Shown here: piece by piece, positions 50,810 through 59,153 of the stretch
Layout of the letters: each line of letters begins with the position of its first letter
Position numbering within the stretch: position 1 is the first letter of the stretch
From: Enterocloster aldenensis
Lineage (GTDB): Bacteria; Bacillota; Clostridia; Lachnospirales; Lachnospiraceae
Assembly (NCBI RefSeq): GCF_003434055.1
Contig: NZ_QVEX01000001.1
Location: forward strand, 559,824-623,823
Length of the DNA: 64,000 bases
Reading direction: 5' to 3'
The notes under the pieces: generated by a model
The model's input: the letters and a program-made list of their open reading frames with translations, nothing else
Told to the model about the DNA's origin: nothing
The model's database searches: none
Position numbers and translations under genes: made by a program

Positions 50810-52369
50810 TCAGTCCCCATCCCCCCTCCAGCCGTCCCCTGCCCTGTACACGCCTATCTGCTGGCTGAGGATTCCTGACATTTCCTGTGCAGGCACCTCC
50901 TTCATATCCACGACCGCGCCATTCCCATCCCTCTCCACCAGAAGGCCGATGGTATCATCCATCCGGGTCATTGCGCCATTTACATAAATTCCGCATCCCG
51001 AGGTGTCACGGATTGCCTCCACCAGCTTCCCATGGAAGGACAGGTAACCGGTCCGGGTGTCATAAGCCATGCCATAAGGGCCATACTCCTTTATGTATCC
51101 CCTTAAGGAAGCCATGCTGCGCTCCGCGTCCGTAGCCTGTTTCAGGAAATCGGTTTCCCCTGTTTCCCGGAATCCGGCCAGGTTCCCGCTTTCATCCCGC
51201 ACCGCTTCCAGGCACAGGCTTCCGGCCAGGTCGTCCATCCTGTTGGTACCGTCCCCATAATCATCCAGGAAGTACCCAACGCCCCAGGTGTCATAGAAAA
51301 TGCGGTCCAGTTCGGGACTGTAACTCATTCCCAGCGCCTCGTATTCCTTAAACTGCGGCGTCCCAGCCAATATCCTGGCCGGACTTTTGCCCTCTGTGCC
51401 CAGGGACCCGGTGTTTGCCTCCCCTGCAGATGTCCTGCCTGTGGAGGCAAACACGGTCATTGACATGGTAAACACCAATATGCTGCAAACCATTCCTATC
51501 CTGGTCCGTTTATCATTTTTCATAAGTATCATTATCCTTTCTTTAACAGAACTTTTCCCAAAACCATTGTATAATAATGAAACCTTATGATTCTTCTCCG
51601 AATACCGCAGCAGGGTCATGGCGTAAGCCAGCCGTCCGTTCCTGTCCATCCCCAGCACTGCTTCCTGGTCGCATGCCAGCTCCATGTCCCGGTTAAAACA
51701 ATGCCACATCACCCAGACAAGAGGGTTAAACCAATGTATGCATGCGGCTGTCAAAGCCACCATCTTCCACAGATTATCATGCCTTCTGATATGTACATAT
51801 TCATGGCGCAGGATATGGTCCAGGGACCGGGCATCCTCCAGGTCCATATCCTTTGGAAATATAATCCTGGGATTCCATATGCCATAGGTGACCGGGCTTG
51901 TTATCCTGTCATAGACCAGGAATCCCACGCCGCGGCGCCGGGGATGCGCTTCTTTCCACTGCCCCAGGTATCCCCGGTCCGGCAGGGGTAAGGATTCGTT
52001 CAGATACCTTGCCTGTCTGATATAGGACCATGCAAAGAAAAGCAGCAGCCCAAGGCAGACATCCAGCCAGACCAGAAATACAATCTTCCCGAACAGCGCG
52101 TCCGTCCCCGTCCCAGACAGCCCATACGCACCCGCGTCAGGGGCCGGCTCCTGGATAAACAACATCTGCCCCTCATCCGCCCAGGCAGCCTCAGGCCCCA
52201 TGGACGGCAGCTGCACAGGCAGTTCAAGGGGAAGCAGCAGCCTGGCCAGGACAACAAACCACATAAGGTACAGGAACCGTGCCGGGAACAGCCTTCTTCC
52301 TGCCCGGCGCAGGATCAGGATTGCCAGGATCAGGATTCCGGCCGAAACGCTCATCTCTAATAATCTCAT
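50810..52369 (-). CDS. M56-family (BlaR1-like) membrane metallopeptidase
   Basis: This 519-residue sensor-peptidase has N-terminal transmembrane helices (about residues 8-20, 34-50, 95-117 and 308-325) and an M56 zinc site HEYVH at 189-193. In BlaR1 a signal from outside activates this protease to inactivate BlaI. The extracellular part after about residue 325 lacks the SxxK, SxN and KTG triad of penicillin-binding sensor domains and instead has an unrecognised domain with two GxxYxxxxD-like stretches (GMSYSPELDRIFYDTWG and GMAYDTRTGYLS). It overlaps the blaI-like gene by four bases. The ligand is unknown. Confidence 0.85.
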   Translation of the reverse strand: MRLLEMSVSAGILILAILILRRAGRRLFPARFLYLMWFVVLARLLLPLELPVQLPSMGPEAAWADEGQMLFIQEPAPDAGAYGLSGTGTDALFGKIVFLVWLDVCLGLLLFFAWSYIRQARYLNESLPLPDRGYLGQWKEAHPRRRGVGFLVYDRITSPVTYGIWNPRIIFPKDMDLEDARSLDHILRHEYVHIRRHDNLWKMVALTAACIHWFNPLVWVMWHCFNRDMELACDQEAVLGMDRNGRLAYAMTLLRYSEKNHKVSLLYNGFGKSSVKERIMILMKNDKRTRIGMVCSILVFTMSMTVFASTGRTSAGEANTGSLGTEGKSPARILAGTPQFKEYEALGMSYSPELDRIFYDTWGVGYFLDDYGDGTNRMDDLAGSLCLEAVRDESGNLAGFRETGETDFLKQATDAERSMASLRGYIKEYGPYGMAYDTRTGYLSFHGKLVEAIRDTSGCGIYVNGAMTRMDDTIGLLVERDGNGAVVDMKEVPAQEMSGILSQQIGVYRAGDGWRGDGD

Positions 52370-52737
52370 GCTTCCTCCTGTCCCGCCTGCCTTAACACCT
52401 GCTTAAGCTCCTCCAGTTCCTCCTTTGACAAGGACTGGCCTGAAAGGAATGCGGCAAAAAATTTAGATTTTGAGCCTTCGAACATACGGTCAATCAGCTC
52501 CTCTGTCTCCGCTGCCTGTATCTCTTCCCTCCTCACCGCTGCCCTGCACATGAAATTAGGTTCGCAGCGCTCAATGGCGCCTTTCTCAATGCACTTCTTA
52601 ATGACCGTGTAAGTGGTGTTGCGGTTCCAGCCAATCTCCTCCTTCAGAAGCTTTGCCATCTGTCCGGCCGTGCAGTCCCCATGTTTCCACAGCGTCTCCA
52701 TTACCTTCAGTTCAGAGTCGAATAGTTTCAGTTTCAT
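52366..52737 (-). CDS. BlaI/MecI/CopY-family repressor
   Basis: This 123-residue winged-helix repressor has the BlaI layout: ELKVMETLWKHGDCTAGQMA, then NRNTTYTVIKKCIEKGAIE, and a C-terminal dimerisation region with RMFEGSKSKFFAAFLS. It heads the pair with the M56 sensor peptidase. Three inverted repeats of the type GACTA-N6-TAGTC are placed across its promoter at 52753-52827. GGAG lies before the ATG. Confidence 0.92.
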   Translation of the reverse strand: MKLKLFDSELKVMETLWKHGDCTAGQMAKLLKEEIGWNRNTTYTVIKKCIEKGAIERCEPNFMCRAAVRREEIQAAETEELIDRMFEGSKSKFFAAFLSGQSLSKEELEELKQVLRQAGQEEA

Positions 52738-52752
52738 AAAATCTCCTTTCAG

Positions 52753-52827
52753 TGACTATTGCAATAGTTATCACACTTATAGACTATCACAGTAGTCACA
52801 ACATGTCAATGACTATTTTGATAGTCA
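52753..52827. promoter_or_regulatory. Three BlaI-type operators on the blaI-like promoter
   Basis: TGACTATTGCAATAGTTA (52753-52770), GACTATCACAGTAGTC (52782-52797) and TGACTATTTTGATAGTCA (52810-52827) have centres 28-29 bp apart. On the minus strand the promoter TTGACA (52804-52809) and TAGTCT (52781-52786), spacer 17, lies among them, so the second operator covers the -10 region. Confidence 0.75.
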
Positions 52828-52846
52828 TTTTATTTTAACATAGACG

Positions 52847-52866
52847 AAAAAAAGGAATCCCTTTAA
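52847..52866 (-). terminator. Terminator after xerD
   Basis: On the minus strand AAAGG and CCTTT form a 5-bp stem followed by a seven-T run; it belongs to a pair of AAAGGAATCCCT direct repeats. It lies about 65 bases beyond the xerD stop. Confidence 0.5.
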
Positions 52867-52927
52867 AAGGAATCCCTCAGGCTTTCTATTTTCCATATGG
52901 CTATGCTGCGTCAGCAGGTGTTTAACA

Positions 52928-53812
52928 TCACTTCCTCGGCAGCGCCGCCCTGTAATTCTCCCTCACCGTATTCCCCGAATAAGCTGCGTACATCTGGGCG
53001 GTAGTGGAGTCCGAATGTCCAAGCATGGCCTGGACCGCATGGATGTCAGCTCCCCCGCGGATCAAATGGGCTGCAAAAGAATGGCGGAGCGTATGGGGCG
53101 TGATATCTGCCTGGATACCGGCCTTCTCCCCATAATACTTGATTATCTTCCAGAATCCCTGCCTGCTCATGGCCCTGCCGCTGCAGTTGGTGAACAGCCA
53201 CGGGGATTCCTTGCCCTTTAACAGCTCCCGGCGCCCCCGCTCCAGGTACAGGCCCATGGCCTGGCTGGCGGTCTTGCCAAAGGGCACCAGCCGCTCCTTC
53301 ACACCGTCCCGGCAGGTAATATAGCCAATCTGCATATTCAGATCCGCCAGTTCAAGCCCAATCAGCTCGGACACCCGGATACCGGTTGCATACAGAAGTT
53401 CCATCATAGCCTTGTCCCGGATTTCCTTGGCCGATGATGTTCCAGGCTGGTCAAGGAGCGCATTGACCTCATTGACACTCAAAATAACAGGCGCTTTCTT
53501 CTCAATCTTAGGCGCTTTCAGAAGTTCGGACGGGTCCCTGCGGATGATTCCTTCCCTGAACAGATAACTGAAAAATGCCTTGATGGAAGCAAGCTCCCTT
53601 GAAATCGTTGTTGTGGCCTTGCCCTCCTTTTCCAAATAAAGGATATAGGAGTTCAAACTGGTCCTGGTCACTTTCTCAACATCCGTAATCCCTTTCCCTT
53701 CCAGGAAGGCAGCCAGCTGCTGCAGGTCCCTTTGATAGGAAATCTCTGTATTTTTTGAAGTTTGCCTCACATCCCGAAGGTAGCTCACAAAACTCTTTAT
53801 CTCAGACGTCAT
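52928..53812 (-). CDS. xerD: Tyrosine recombinase XerD
   Basis: XerD resolves chromosome dimers at dif with XerC. The 294-residue protein has an N-terminal core-binding domain (residues 1-85) and a catalytic domain with Arg146 (TGIRVSEL), Lys173, His240 and Arg243 (TPHTLRHSF), His266 (LGHSDST) and the nucleophile Tyr275. The start at 53812 has only a weak ribosome site (AAAGAG). Neighbouring spoIIM and nudF match the order known from Bacillus subtilis near its xerD. No attachment site or other phage gene is near, so it is a housekeeping recombinase rather than a phage integrase. Confidence 0.93.
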   Translation of the reverse strand: MTSEIKSFVSYLRDVRQTSKNTEISYQRDLQQLAAFLEGKGITDVEKVTRTSLNSYILYLEKEGKATTTISRELASIKAFFSYLFREGIIRRDPSELLKAPKIEKKAPVILSVNEVNALLDQPGTSSAKEIRDKAMMELLYATGIRVSELIGLELADLNMQIGYITCRDGVKERLVPFGKTASQAMGLYLERGRRELLKGKESPWLFTNCSGRAMSRQGFWKIIKYYGEKAGIQADITPHTLRHSFAAHLIRGGADIHAVQAMLGHSDSTTAQMYAAYSGNTVRENYRAALPRK

Positions 53813-54031
53813 CTCTTTATATTACCCCTACCCGTTTCTACCATAAATCACGAAAAATCCGTGTGCTGACTATCATTATATCCACATTTTCTTATAAAAT
53901 CAAACACATTTTTCCCACTTTTACCCCCATTTCACGCTACTTAACATAAAACATACAATATGTTGGAAGGGGGAATTTTGGCGTGTCAATATCTTGTAAA
54001 AACAGCCGAAAACTTTTTATGTCCCAATGCC

Positions 54032-55438
54032 TTAAAATCCTTTATGTTTCAGTTCTTCCACCAGTTTTACGTAAAATTCCACCACGTCAAAGCCACGGTA
54101 GTCCTCCCGCTTCAAATCAATCATGTCCCCATGGGAAATACCGCGGTGTTTCCTGTTGGTGACAATCCCCCTGAACTCTCCCCACATGGCTGACTCCGGC
54201 GTCACCAGGCCGTCGCTGGCCCCGTCCACTGCCCGGATCAGCAGGTACGGAAGCCACAGCAGCGGGTCGCTTAGGCAGTCCTTCATCAGGGAGGTATAAC
54301 TCTGGTAAAATACCCCGGGCATATCCGGCACGGTTTCATTGAACCGGCGGCTTAAATCCGTACTGAACTGATGGGTGGCAGTGTAAAAATCAGGATGGGA
54401 ATCCCCGAAACGGCCAAACCACCGGTCAAAGCATCCGGCAATGAACCGGTACAGTCCTTCCGGCAGACGGCATGCGTAATCCACGAACCTGCATCCCCGG
54501 TGGGGCGTATTGATGGTGGTCAGGGAAGCCACCATGGGTGCTGCCCCCAGGTTGGATATGGCGTAACGTGAATCCAGCCCGCCTTTGGAGTGGGCAATGA
54601 TATTCACCTTGCCGCAGCCTGTCTCTTCCACAATCCCTTCAATCTTCTTCCTGATATCCCCGGCATTATAGGCCACGGTGGCAAATGCCTCCTGGTTCCC
54701 ATAGTACACTGCTGCCCCGTACCTGGCTAGTTCCCTTGGGATCCTGCCCCAGTAATTAAAATACCTTAAGTCCCTGAAGCCCACGCCGTGGACCAGAAGA
54801 AGGGGATATCTGGTCCTGCACATGTCCGACTCTGCACGCACGCTGCGGACCGACTGCTTATAGCATTCAAAGTCATACTCCTCATGGACCAGCCTCATGG
54901 CATGAAGAAGGACCAGCAGGTTCACCACCGGAACCCACATGGCCAGGACCATGATGACGCGCATCCTGAGCCTCAGGCGCCTGGAAGTAAAGAATATGCG
55001 AAGGATCCCGTTCCAGAGAAGGATCAGCAGCATGATAACCGAATAAATCCCGCCGGCCCATAGGATTTTCTTTTGGACCAGACCCTGGCCCAACCCGGGA
55101 TATACCTTTAAAAGGACCAGGACCTGGACAAAGATGCCATAGATGGCGGTATAGCAGAGGCACCGGCCTCCCTCCATGATTGTAACCCTCCAGGAGGCAT
55201 AGGCGTCCTTCCTCTTTGGCATGATCTGGAACACCATCCAGATGACCCAGGTAACCGCCAATGTCATGACCAGCAGCAGGTTCCTGGCAGCCGGCCCCGG
55301 GGGGCTTACGGTCTGAAAGCCCGGCCATATTCCCATATGCCAGACATAAGCAGCCACCGGGATGTTCACTGCAAAAGGAATATAGAACGCCAGAAACAGC
55401 CGTTTCAGATATGTATGTCCGTTTTTCCTTTCCTTCAT
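54032..55438 (-). CDS. Membrane-anchored alpha/beta hydrolase (lipase-like)
   Basis: This 468-residue protein has about five N-terminal hydrophobic segments (to about residue 175), then an alpha/beta-hydrolase domain with LLVHGVGFRD (oxyanion HG), the nucleophile elbow AHSKGG (Ser in GxSxG-like context), INTPHRGCRFVDYA and a C-terminal acid and His region (VTPESAMWGEFRG and ISHGDMID). It resembles lipases of the triacylglycerol or PGAP1-like type. The ATG at 55436-55438 with AGGAGG is preferred to one at 55456. It lies between xerD and spoIIM, where the Bacillus order has none. Confidence 0.8.
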   Translation of the reverse strand: MKERKNGHTYLKRLFLAFYIPFAVNIPVAAYVWHMGIWPGFQTVSPPGPAARNLLLVMTLAVTWVIWMVFQIMPKRKDAYASWRVTIMEGGRCLCYTAIYGIFVQVLVLLKVYPGLGQGLVQKKILWAGGIYSVIMLLILLWNGILRIFFTSRRLRLRMRVIMVLAMWVPVVNLLVLLHAMRLVHEEYDFECYKQSVRSVRAESDMCRTRYPLLLVHGVGFRDLRYFNYWGRIPRELARYGAAVYYGNQEAFATVAYNAGDIRKKIEGIVEETGCGKVNIIAHSKGGLDSRYAISNLGAAPMVASLTTINTPHRGCRFVDYACRLPEGLYRFIAGCFDRWFGRFGDSHPDFYTATHQFSTDLSRRFNETVPDMPGVFYQSYTSLMKDCLSDPLLWLPYLLIRAVDGASDGLVTPESAMWGEFRGIVTNRKHRGISHGDMIDLKREDYRGFDVVEFYVKLVEELKHKGF

Positions 55439-55472
55439 CCGTACGTCCTCCTGCATTTTCCTCTAAATGTAC

Positions 55473-56015
55473 TTAAAAGAGCCCTGACAGCAGCGGAGAT
55501 ACCCATATCTCCAGGAACGCCCCTGCCCCCGACATGGCTACCAGCAAAAGTCCGGGCAGGATATGGAGTTTCTTCTGCGCCTGGCCCGACCAGACAGAAA
55601 GCACATACCATATCAGAAGGTAGACAATGCCGTGGGGAAGCATGCTGCACAGGAACGCGGCAATGCCCAGGATCCCTTTCCTCATGGTCCAGATTGAAAG
55701 CACCACGGCCAGGGACATGCCTGCATAGAAGGTCAGGAAACCAAACAGCATCTGGCTGCACACGGTCAATCCGGCCAGCCAGCCGGCCCCGGTCTCAAAC
55801 GCCCGCTGCTTCCACACAGCCAGGAAATCCTTGGCCCCATACCGGTTCCCGGCCCCCGCTGTCCCTGCCGCCCCAAGGATACAGCCCTGCACCACAGGGC
55901 CGCCGAAGGCCAGGGCTGCCGCCGTCCCTCCCAGCACCCCCAGCACAAAGCAGAACAGCAGCCAGTCCTGATATGTAAGCATTGCAAGGCCCAGCCTTAA
56001 CCGTCTCAATCCCAA
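55473..56015 (-). CDS. spoIIM: SpoIIM-family sporulation membrane protein
   Basis: SpoIIM recruits the SpoIID/SpoIIP cell wall enzymes for engulfment. This 180-residue protein has about five hydrophobic segments, as in the SpoIIM (DUF95) family, and the family-like end of helix 2 RAFETGAGWLAGL. The identification rests partly on gene order: nudF is upstream and xerD two genes downstream, as in Bacillus. The start codon is a TTG with GGGGAGG eight bases upstream; an in-frame ATG at residue 12 has no good ribosome site. Sequence similarity alone is moderate. Confidence 0.72.
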   Translation of the reverse strand: MGLRRLRLGLAMLTYQDWLLFCFVLGVLGGTAAALAFGGPVVQGCILGAAGTAGAGNRYGAKDFLAVWKQRAFETGAGWLAGLTVCSQMLFGFLTFYAGMSLAVVLSIWTMRKGILGIAAFLCSMLPHGIVYLLIWYVLSVWSGQAQKKLHILPGLLLVAMSGAGAFLEIWVSPLLSGLF

Positions 56016-56070
56016 GCCCGTATCCTCCCCATGAATATCTCTAAACTACTGTATTCCGGGGAGGCGGGCA

Positions 56071-56661
56071 TTATGCCAAGTCGTCCTTTTTATCCACGCT
56101 GCGGTATTTCCTTGCATAGGCCATGATGGCCGCAATTGTTTTGCCGTCCGTGATCTTCCCTGTGTAAATCATCTCTTCCAGGTCTGAAAGTTCACATGGC
56201 TCCACATTGATGACCTCGTCCTCATCCAGGTTCTGGTGGGACGGAATCAGGTTATGGGCAACGAAGATATCAATGGCCTCATCGCAGAATGCAACGGTGG
56301 TGGTAAGGCTCATCAGATATTCCAGCTTATCCATGGACTCCACCCTGAACCCCGTCTCCTCCTCCAGTTCCCTGAACGCACAGAGCACCTTGGGCTCACC
56401 GGGATCATCCAGCTTGCCGGCCGGGATCTCCAGCGTAAAACGGTTCAGCGCATTGCGGTACTGGCGCACCATGAGGATCTTCCCGTCTGCAGTCACCGGC
56501 AGGACGGCCGCCGCCCCGTCGTGGTGGATAAAGTCCCACTTTGCCTCGTGTCCGTTGGCAAGGACCGTGTCCTCATATATCTTAAGGATGTTTCCCTCAT
56601 ACTTAAGCTGTCTGTCCAGACGCACTACGGGCATGCCTTCATTCTCAACTTTGTTTCCCAT
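56071..56661 (-). CDS. nudF: ADP-ribose pyrophosphatase NudF
   Basis: NudF hydrolyses ADP-ribose to AMP and ribose 5-phosphate. The 196-residue protein has the Nudix box GKLDDPGEPKVLCAFREL (then EEETGF), here with one extra residue between the first Gly and Glu than the common G-x5-E, plus the ADPRase-family MVRQYRNAL and TVAFCDEAIDIFV. It is followed by spoIIM, the Bacillus arrangement. The start ATG has AGGA upstream. Confidence 0.9.
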   Translation of the reverse strand: MGNKVENEGMPVVRLDRQLKYEGNILKIYEDTVLANGHEAKWDFIHHDGAAAVLPVTADGKILMVRQYRNALNRFTLEIPAGKLDDPGEPKVLCAFRELEEETGFRVESMDKLEYLMSLTTTVAFCDEAIDIFVAHNLIPSHQNLDEDEVINVEPCELSDLEEMIYTGKITDGKTIAAIMAYARKYRSVDKKDDLA

Positions 56662-56736
56662 TGTCGTTCAATCCTTTCCTAATCCGATTATGATCTTATT
56701 TACTTATGGCCCTGCATCCGGGCCCGGTTTCACCGC

Positions 56737-57534
56737 CTATTTCATGCGCTGGGTCTTCTCATAACACGCATCCGCCGCCTTGATGACAGCGCTGCGAAGT
56801 CCATGCTCCTCCAGGGCCGACACACCTGCAATGGTGGTGCCGCCCGGCGAACACACCTCATCCTTTAGCTGCCCCGGATGTTTTCCTGTCTCCAGCACCA
56901 TCCTGGCGCTGCCCATAACGGTCTGGGCAGCCATGGCATAGGCGGTCTTCCTGGGAAGGCCGTACTTCACGCCGCTGTCGGCCAGCGCCTCGATGAACAT
57001 ATACACAAAGGCAGGTGAACTTCCGCTGACACAGCCCACTGCATCCATCAGCCGCTCCTCCACCAGTTCCATACGCCCGCAGGATGAGAAGATAAGGCTG
57101 ATTTCCTCCTTTTCCTCATCTGAATACATGCCGGCCTCGTATGCAACCCCGGTCATGCCCTCTCCCAGAAGCGCCGGTGTGTTGGGCATGGCCCTGACCA
57201 CCCTCACACCGCCGCCAAGCCTTGCGCCGATATCCTGTATGGAAATGCCGGGCGCCAGCGAGATGATTACCTGGTCTTTGGTCAGCACATCCTTTATCTC
57301 CTCAAACACCACATCAAAATACTGGGGCTTCACCGCAAGGACCAGATACTTTACCTGGGCCGCACATTCCCGGTTGGAGGCAGCGTGGGCCACCTTTGTC
57401 TCAGATGTGACCTGGTCCATCTTCTCCTGATGGGCCGCGGTAAACATCATGTCCCGGGGCGCATACACCTTCAGAAGCCCCTTCAGGATGGCGCTTCCCA
57501 TATTTCCCATTCCGATAAATCCGATCTTAGCCAT
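56737..57534 (-). CDS. proC: Pyrroline-5-carboxylate reductase
   Basis: ProC reduces pyrroline-5-carboxylate to proline with NAD(P)H. The 265-residue protein has the Rossmann motif IGFIGMGNMGSAIL at the N-terminus, LAVKPQYFDVV and RVVRAMPNTPALLGEG in the middle, and the C-terminal SGSSPAFVYMFIEALAD and EVCSPGGTTIAGVSALE. The ATG at 57532-57534 follows AGGAGG; a TTG two codons upstream is possible. It is near the family length. Confidence 0.95.
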   Translation of the reverse strand: MAKIGFIGMGNMGSAILKGLLKVYAPRDMMFTAAHQEKMDQVTSETKVAHAASNRECAAQVKYLVLAVKPQYFDVVFEEIKDVLTKDQVIISLAPGISIQDIGARLGGGVRVVRAMPNTPALLGEGMTGVAYEAGMYSDEEKEEISLIFSSCGRMELVEERLMDAVGCVSGSSPAFVYMFIEALADSGVKYGLPRKTAYAMAAQTVMGSARMVLETGKHPGQLKDEVCSPGGTTIAGVSALEEHGLRSAVIKAADACYEKTQRMK

Positions 57535-57598
57535 TATCAATCCTCCTAATCATGAACTGCTGGTATCCTTTTGCTCCCCGAAGCCAAAGCCGCGGGTA

Positions 57599-57705
57599 CC
57601 GGCAAAAAACCGGCAGGCTGCGCGCTGGTGCTTCCGGTAAATACCCCGGCAGGATCCGCGCCGCTGCTTCCGGCAAAAACCCCGGCAGACTGCGCATTGC
57701 TGCAT
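57599..57705. repeat. 36-bp tandem repeat, terminator-arm array
   Basis: Three units (35, 36 and 36 bp) start CCGGCAAAAA, CCGGTAAATA and CCGGCAAAAA and carry a CCGGCAG element; the second and third have CCCCGGCAG. On the minus strand each unit has the falling arm TGCCGG(GG) followed by a T-rich stretch, so they look like copies of the 3' half of the lysA terminator. Confidence 0.8.
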
Positions 57706-57717
57706 GCCGGGGTTTTT
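57675..57717 (-). terminator. Strong intrinsic terminator after lysA
   Basis: AAAAACCCCGGCA (57675-57687) and TGCCGGGGTTTTT (57705-57717) form a perfect 13-bp stem with a 17-base loop. It begins three bases beyond the lysA stop codon and works in both directions in principle. Confidence 0.88.
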
Positions 57718-57719
57718 CA

Positions 57720-58988
57720 TCAGTCAATATCTTTGAGTATATCACAAAAATCAAAAGTAGCAAAGTAGTCCTCAGGAGTTTCTGCCCTCCGTATCATTTC
57801 CACGGAACCGTCCTGCTTTAACAGCAGCTCTGCTGACTTTAACTTGCCGTTGTAGTTATATCCCATGGCAAAGCCGTGGGCGCCCGTGTCGTGGATGAAC
57901 AGCAGGTCGCCTTTGCATATCTCAGGCAGCATGCGGTCAATGGCAAACTTGTCATTGTTCTCGCACAGGGAGCCGACCACGTCGTACATGTGGTCGCAGG
58001 GTCCGTCCTCCTTCCCCATCACCGTTACGTGATGGTATGCCCCGTACATGGCCGGACGCATCAGGTTCACGGCGCAGGCATCCACCCCCACGTACTCCTT
58101 GTGAGTATGCTTTTCATGGATGGCCTTTGTTATAAGGGCGCCGTAGGGTCCCATCATGAAACGTCCCAGCTCGGTGCAGATTGCCACGTCATCCATGCCC
58201 GCGGGTACCAGGACTTCCTCATAAACCTTGCGCACGCCGTCCCCAATGGCCAGTATATCGTTGGGTTCCTGGTCCGGGCGGTAGGGAATGCCGATGCCGC
58301 CGGACAGATTGATGAACTCCACATGGGCCCCTGTCTCCTCCTGGAGCCTTACCGCCAGTTCAAAGAGGATTTTTGCAAGCATGGGATAGTACTCCAGGGT
58401 CACCGTGTTGCTGGCCAGGAAGGCATGGATGCCAAAATGCTTCGCACCCTTGTCCTTCAGTATCTTAAATGCCTGAAACATCTGCTCTGTGGTCATCCCG
58501 TATTTGGAATCCCCGGGATTGTCCATGATGTCATTGCTCACCTTGAACACGCCGCCCGGATTAAAACGGCAGCTGATGGTCTCCGGGATATATCCCAGGG
58601 TCTGCTCCAGGCACTCAATATGGGTTATGTCGTCCAGGTTGATGATGGCTCCCAGCTTCTCAGCATATGCAAATTCCTCAGGCGGAGTGTCATTGGATGA
58701 GAACATGATATCATGTCCCTTAAACCCGCATGCTTTTGACATCATAAGCTCTGTCATGGAAGAACAGTCCGTGCCGCATCCCATTTCCTTTAACAGGTTT
58801 AAAAGAAAGGGATTGGGGGTTGCCTTAACTGCAAAATACTCCTTATATCCCTTATTCCATGCAAATGCCTGCTTCAGCCTGGCCGCGTTCTCCCTGATTC
58901 CCTTTTCATCGTAAAGATAAAAGGGGGTGGGGTATGTTTTCTCAATCTCTTTCAGCTGTTTCAGTGTTACAAATGGTTTCTTCTCCAC
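57720..58988 (-). CDS. lysA: Diaminopimelate decarboxylase
   Basis: LysA makes lysine from meso-diaminopimelate in the cytoplasm using PLP. The 422-residue protein has the PLP lysine in YFAVKATPNP (Lys55), the phosphate-binding Gly-rich loop NLSGGIGIP, and the substrate-site CTELGRFMMGP and GSLCENNDKFA (the catalytic Cys from the partner subunit). The start is a GTG with AAAGGAG upstream; no lysine riboswitch-like leader is obvious. It ends at the terminator at 57675-57717. Confidence 0.9.
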   Translation of the reverse strand: MEKKPFVTLKQLKEIEKTYPTPFYLYDEKGIRENAARLKQAFAWNKGYKEYFAVKATPNPFLLNLLKEMGCGTDCSSMTELMMSKACGFKGHDIMFSSNDTPPEEFAYAEKLGAIINLDDITHIECLEQTLGYIPETISCRFNPGGVFKVSNDIMDNPGDSKYGMTTEQMFQAFKILKDKGAKHFGIHAFLASNTVTLEYYPMLAKILFELAVRLQEETGAHVEFINLSGGIGIPYRPDQEPNDILAIGDGVRKVYEEVLVPAGMDDVAICTELGRFMMGPYGALITKAIHEKHTHKEYVGVDACAVNLMRPAMYGAYHHVTVMGKEDGPCDHMYDVVGSLCENNDKFAIDRMLPEICKGDLLFIHDTGAHGFAMGYNYNGKLKSAELLLKQDGSVEMIRRAETPEDYFATFDFCDILKDID

Positions 58989-59153
58989 TTTTTATACTCC
59001 TTTCCCTTTTTGAGCGTGAATGCCACAGTTCCTTAGATGCAAAAAGTCTGTCAGGAAGCACAATCATCCTTGCTGTATTAAGGAACGTCCATGATGCAAC
59101 GGATCATGGAAACGTATTGTACTACCTGCCAGACTCCTTTGTCCAGTACTATT

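Noticed and set aside
52928..53812. Phage integrase
   Set aside because: The protein has XerD length and motifs and sits beside spoIIM and nudF; no phage genes or attachment repeats are near.
58989..59153. Lysine riboswitch before lysA
   Set aside because: The leader is only about 165 bases to the next gene and no paired core or conserved motif of the L box was recognised.
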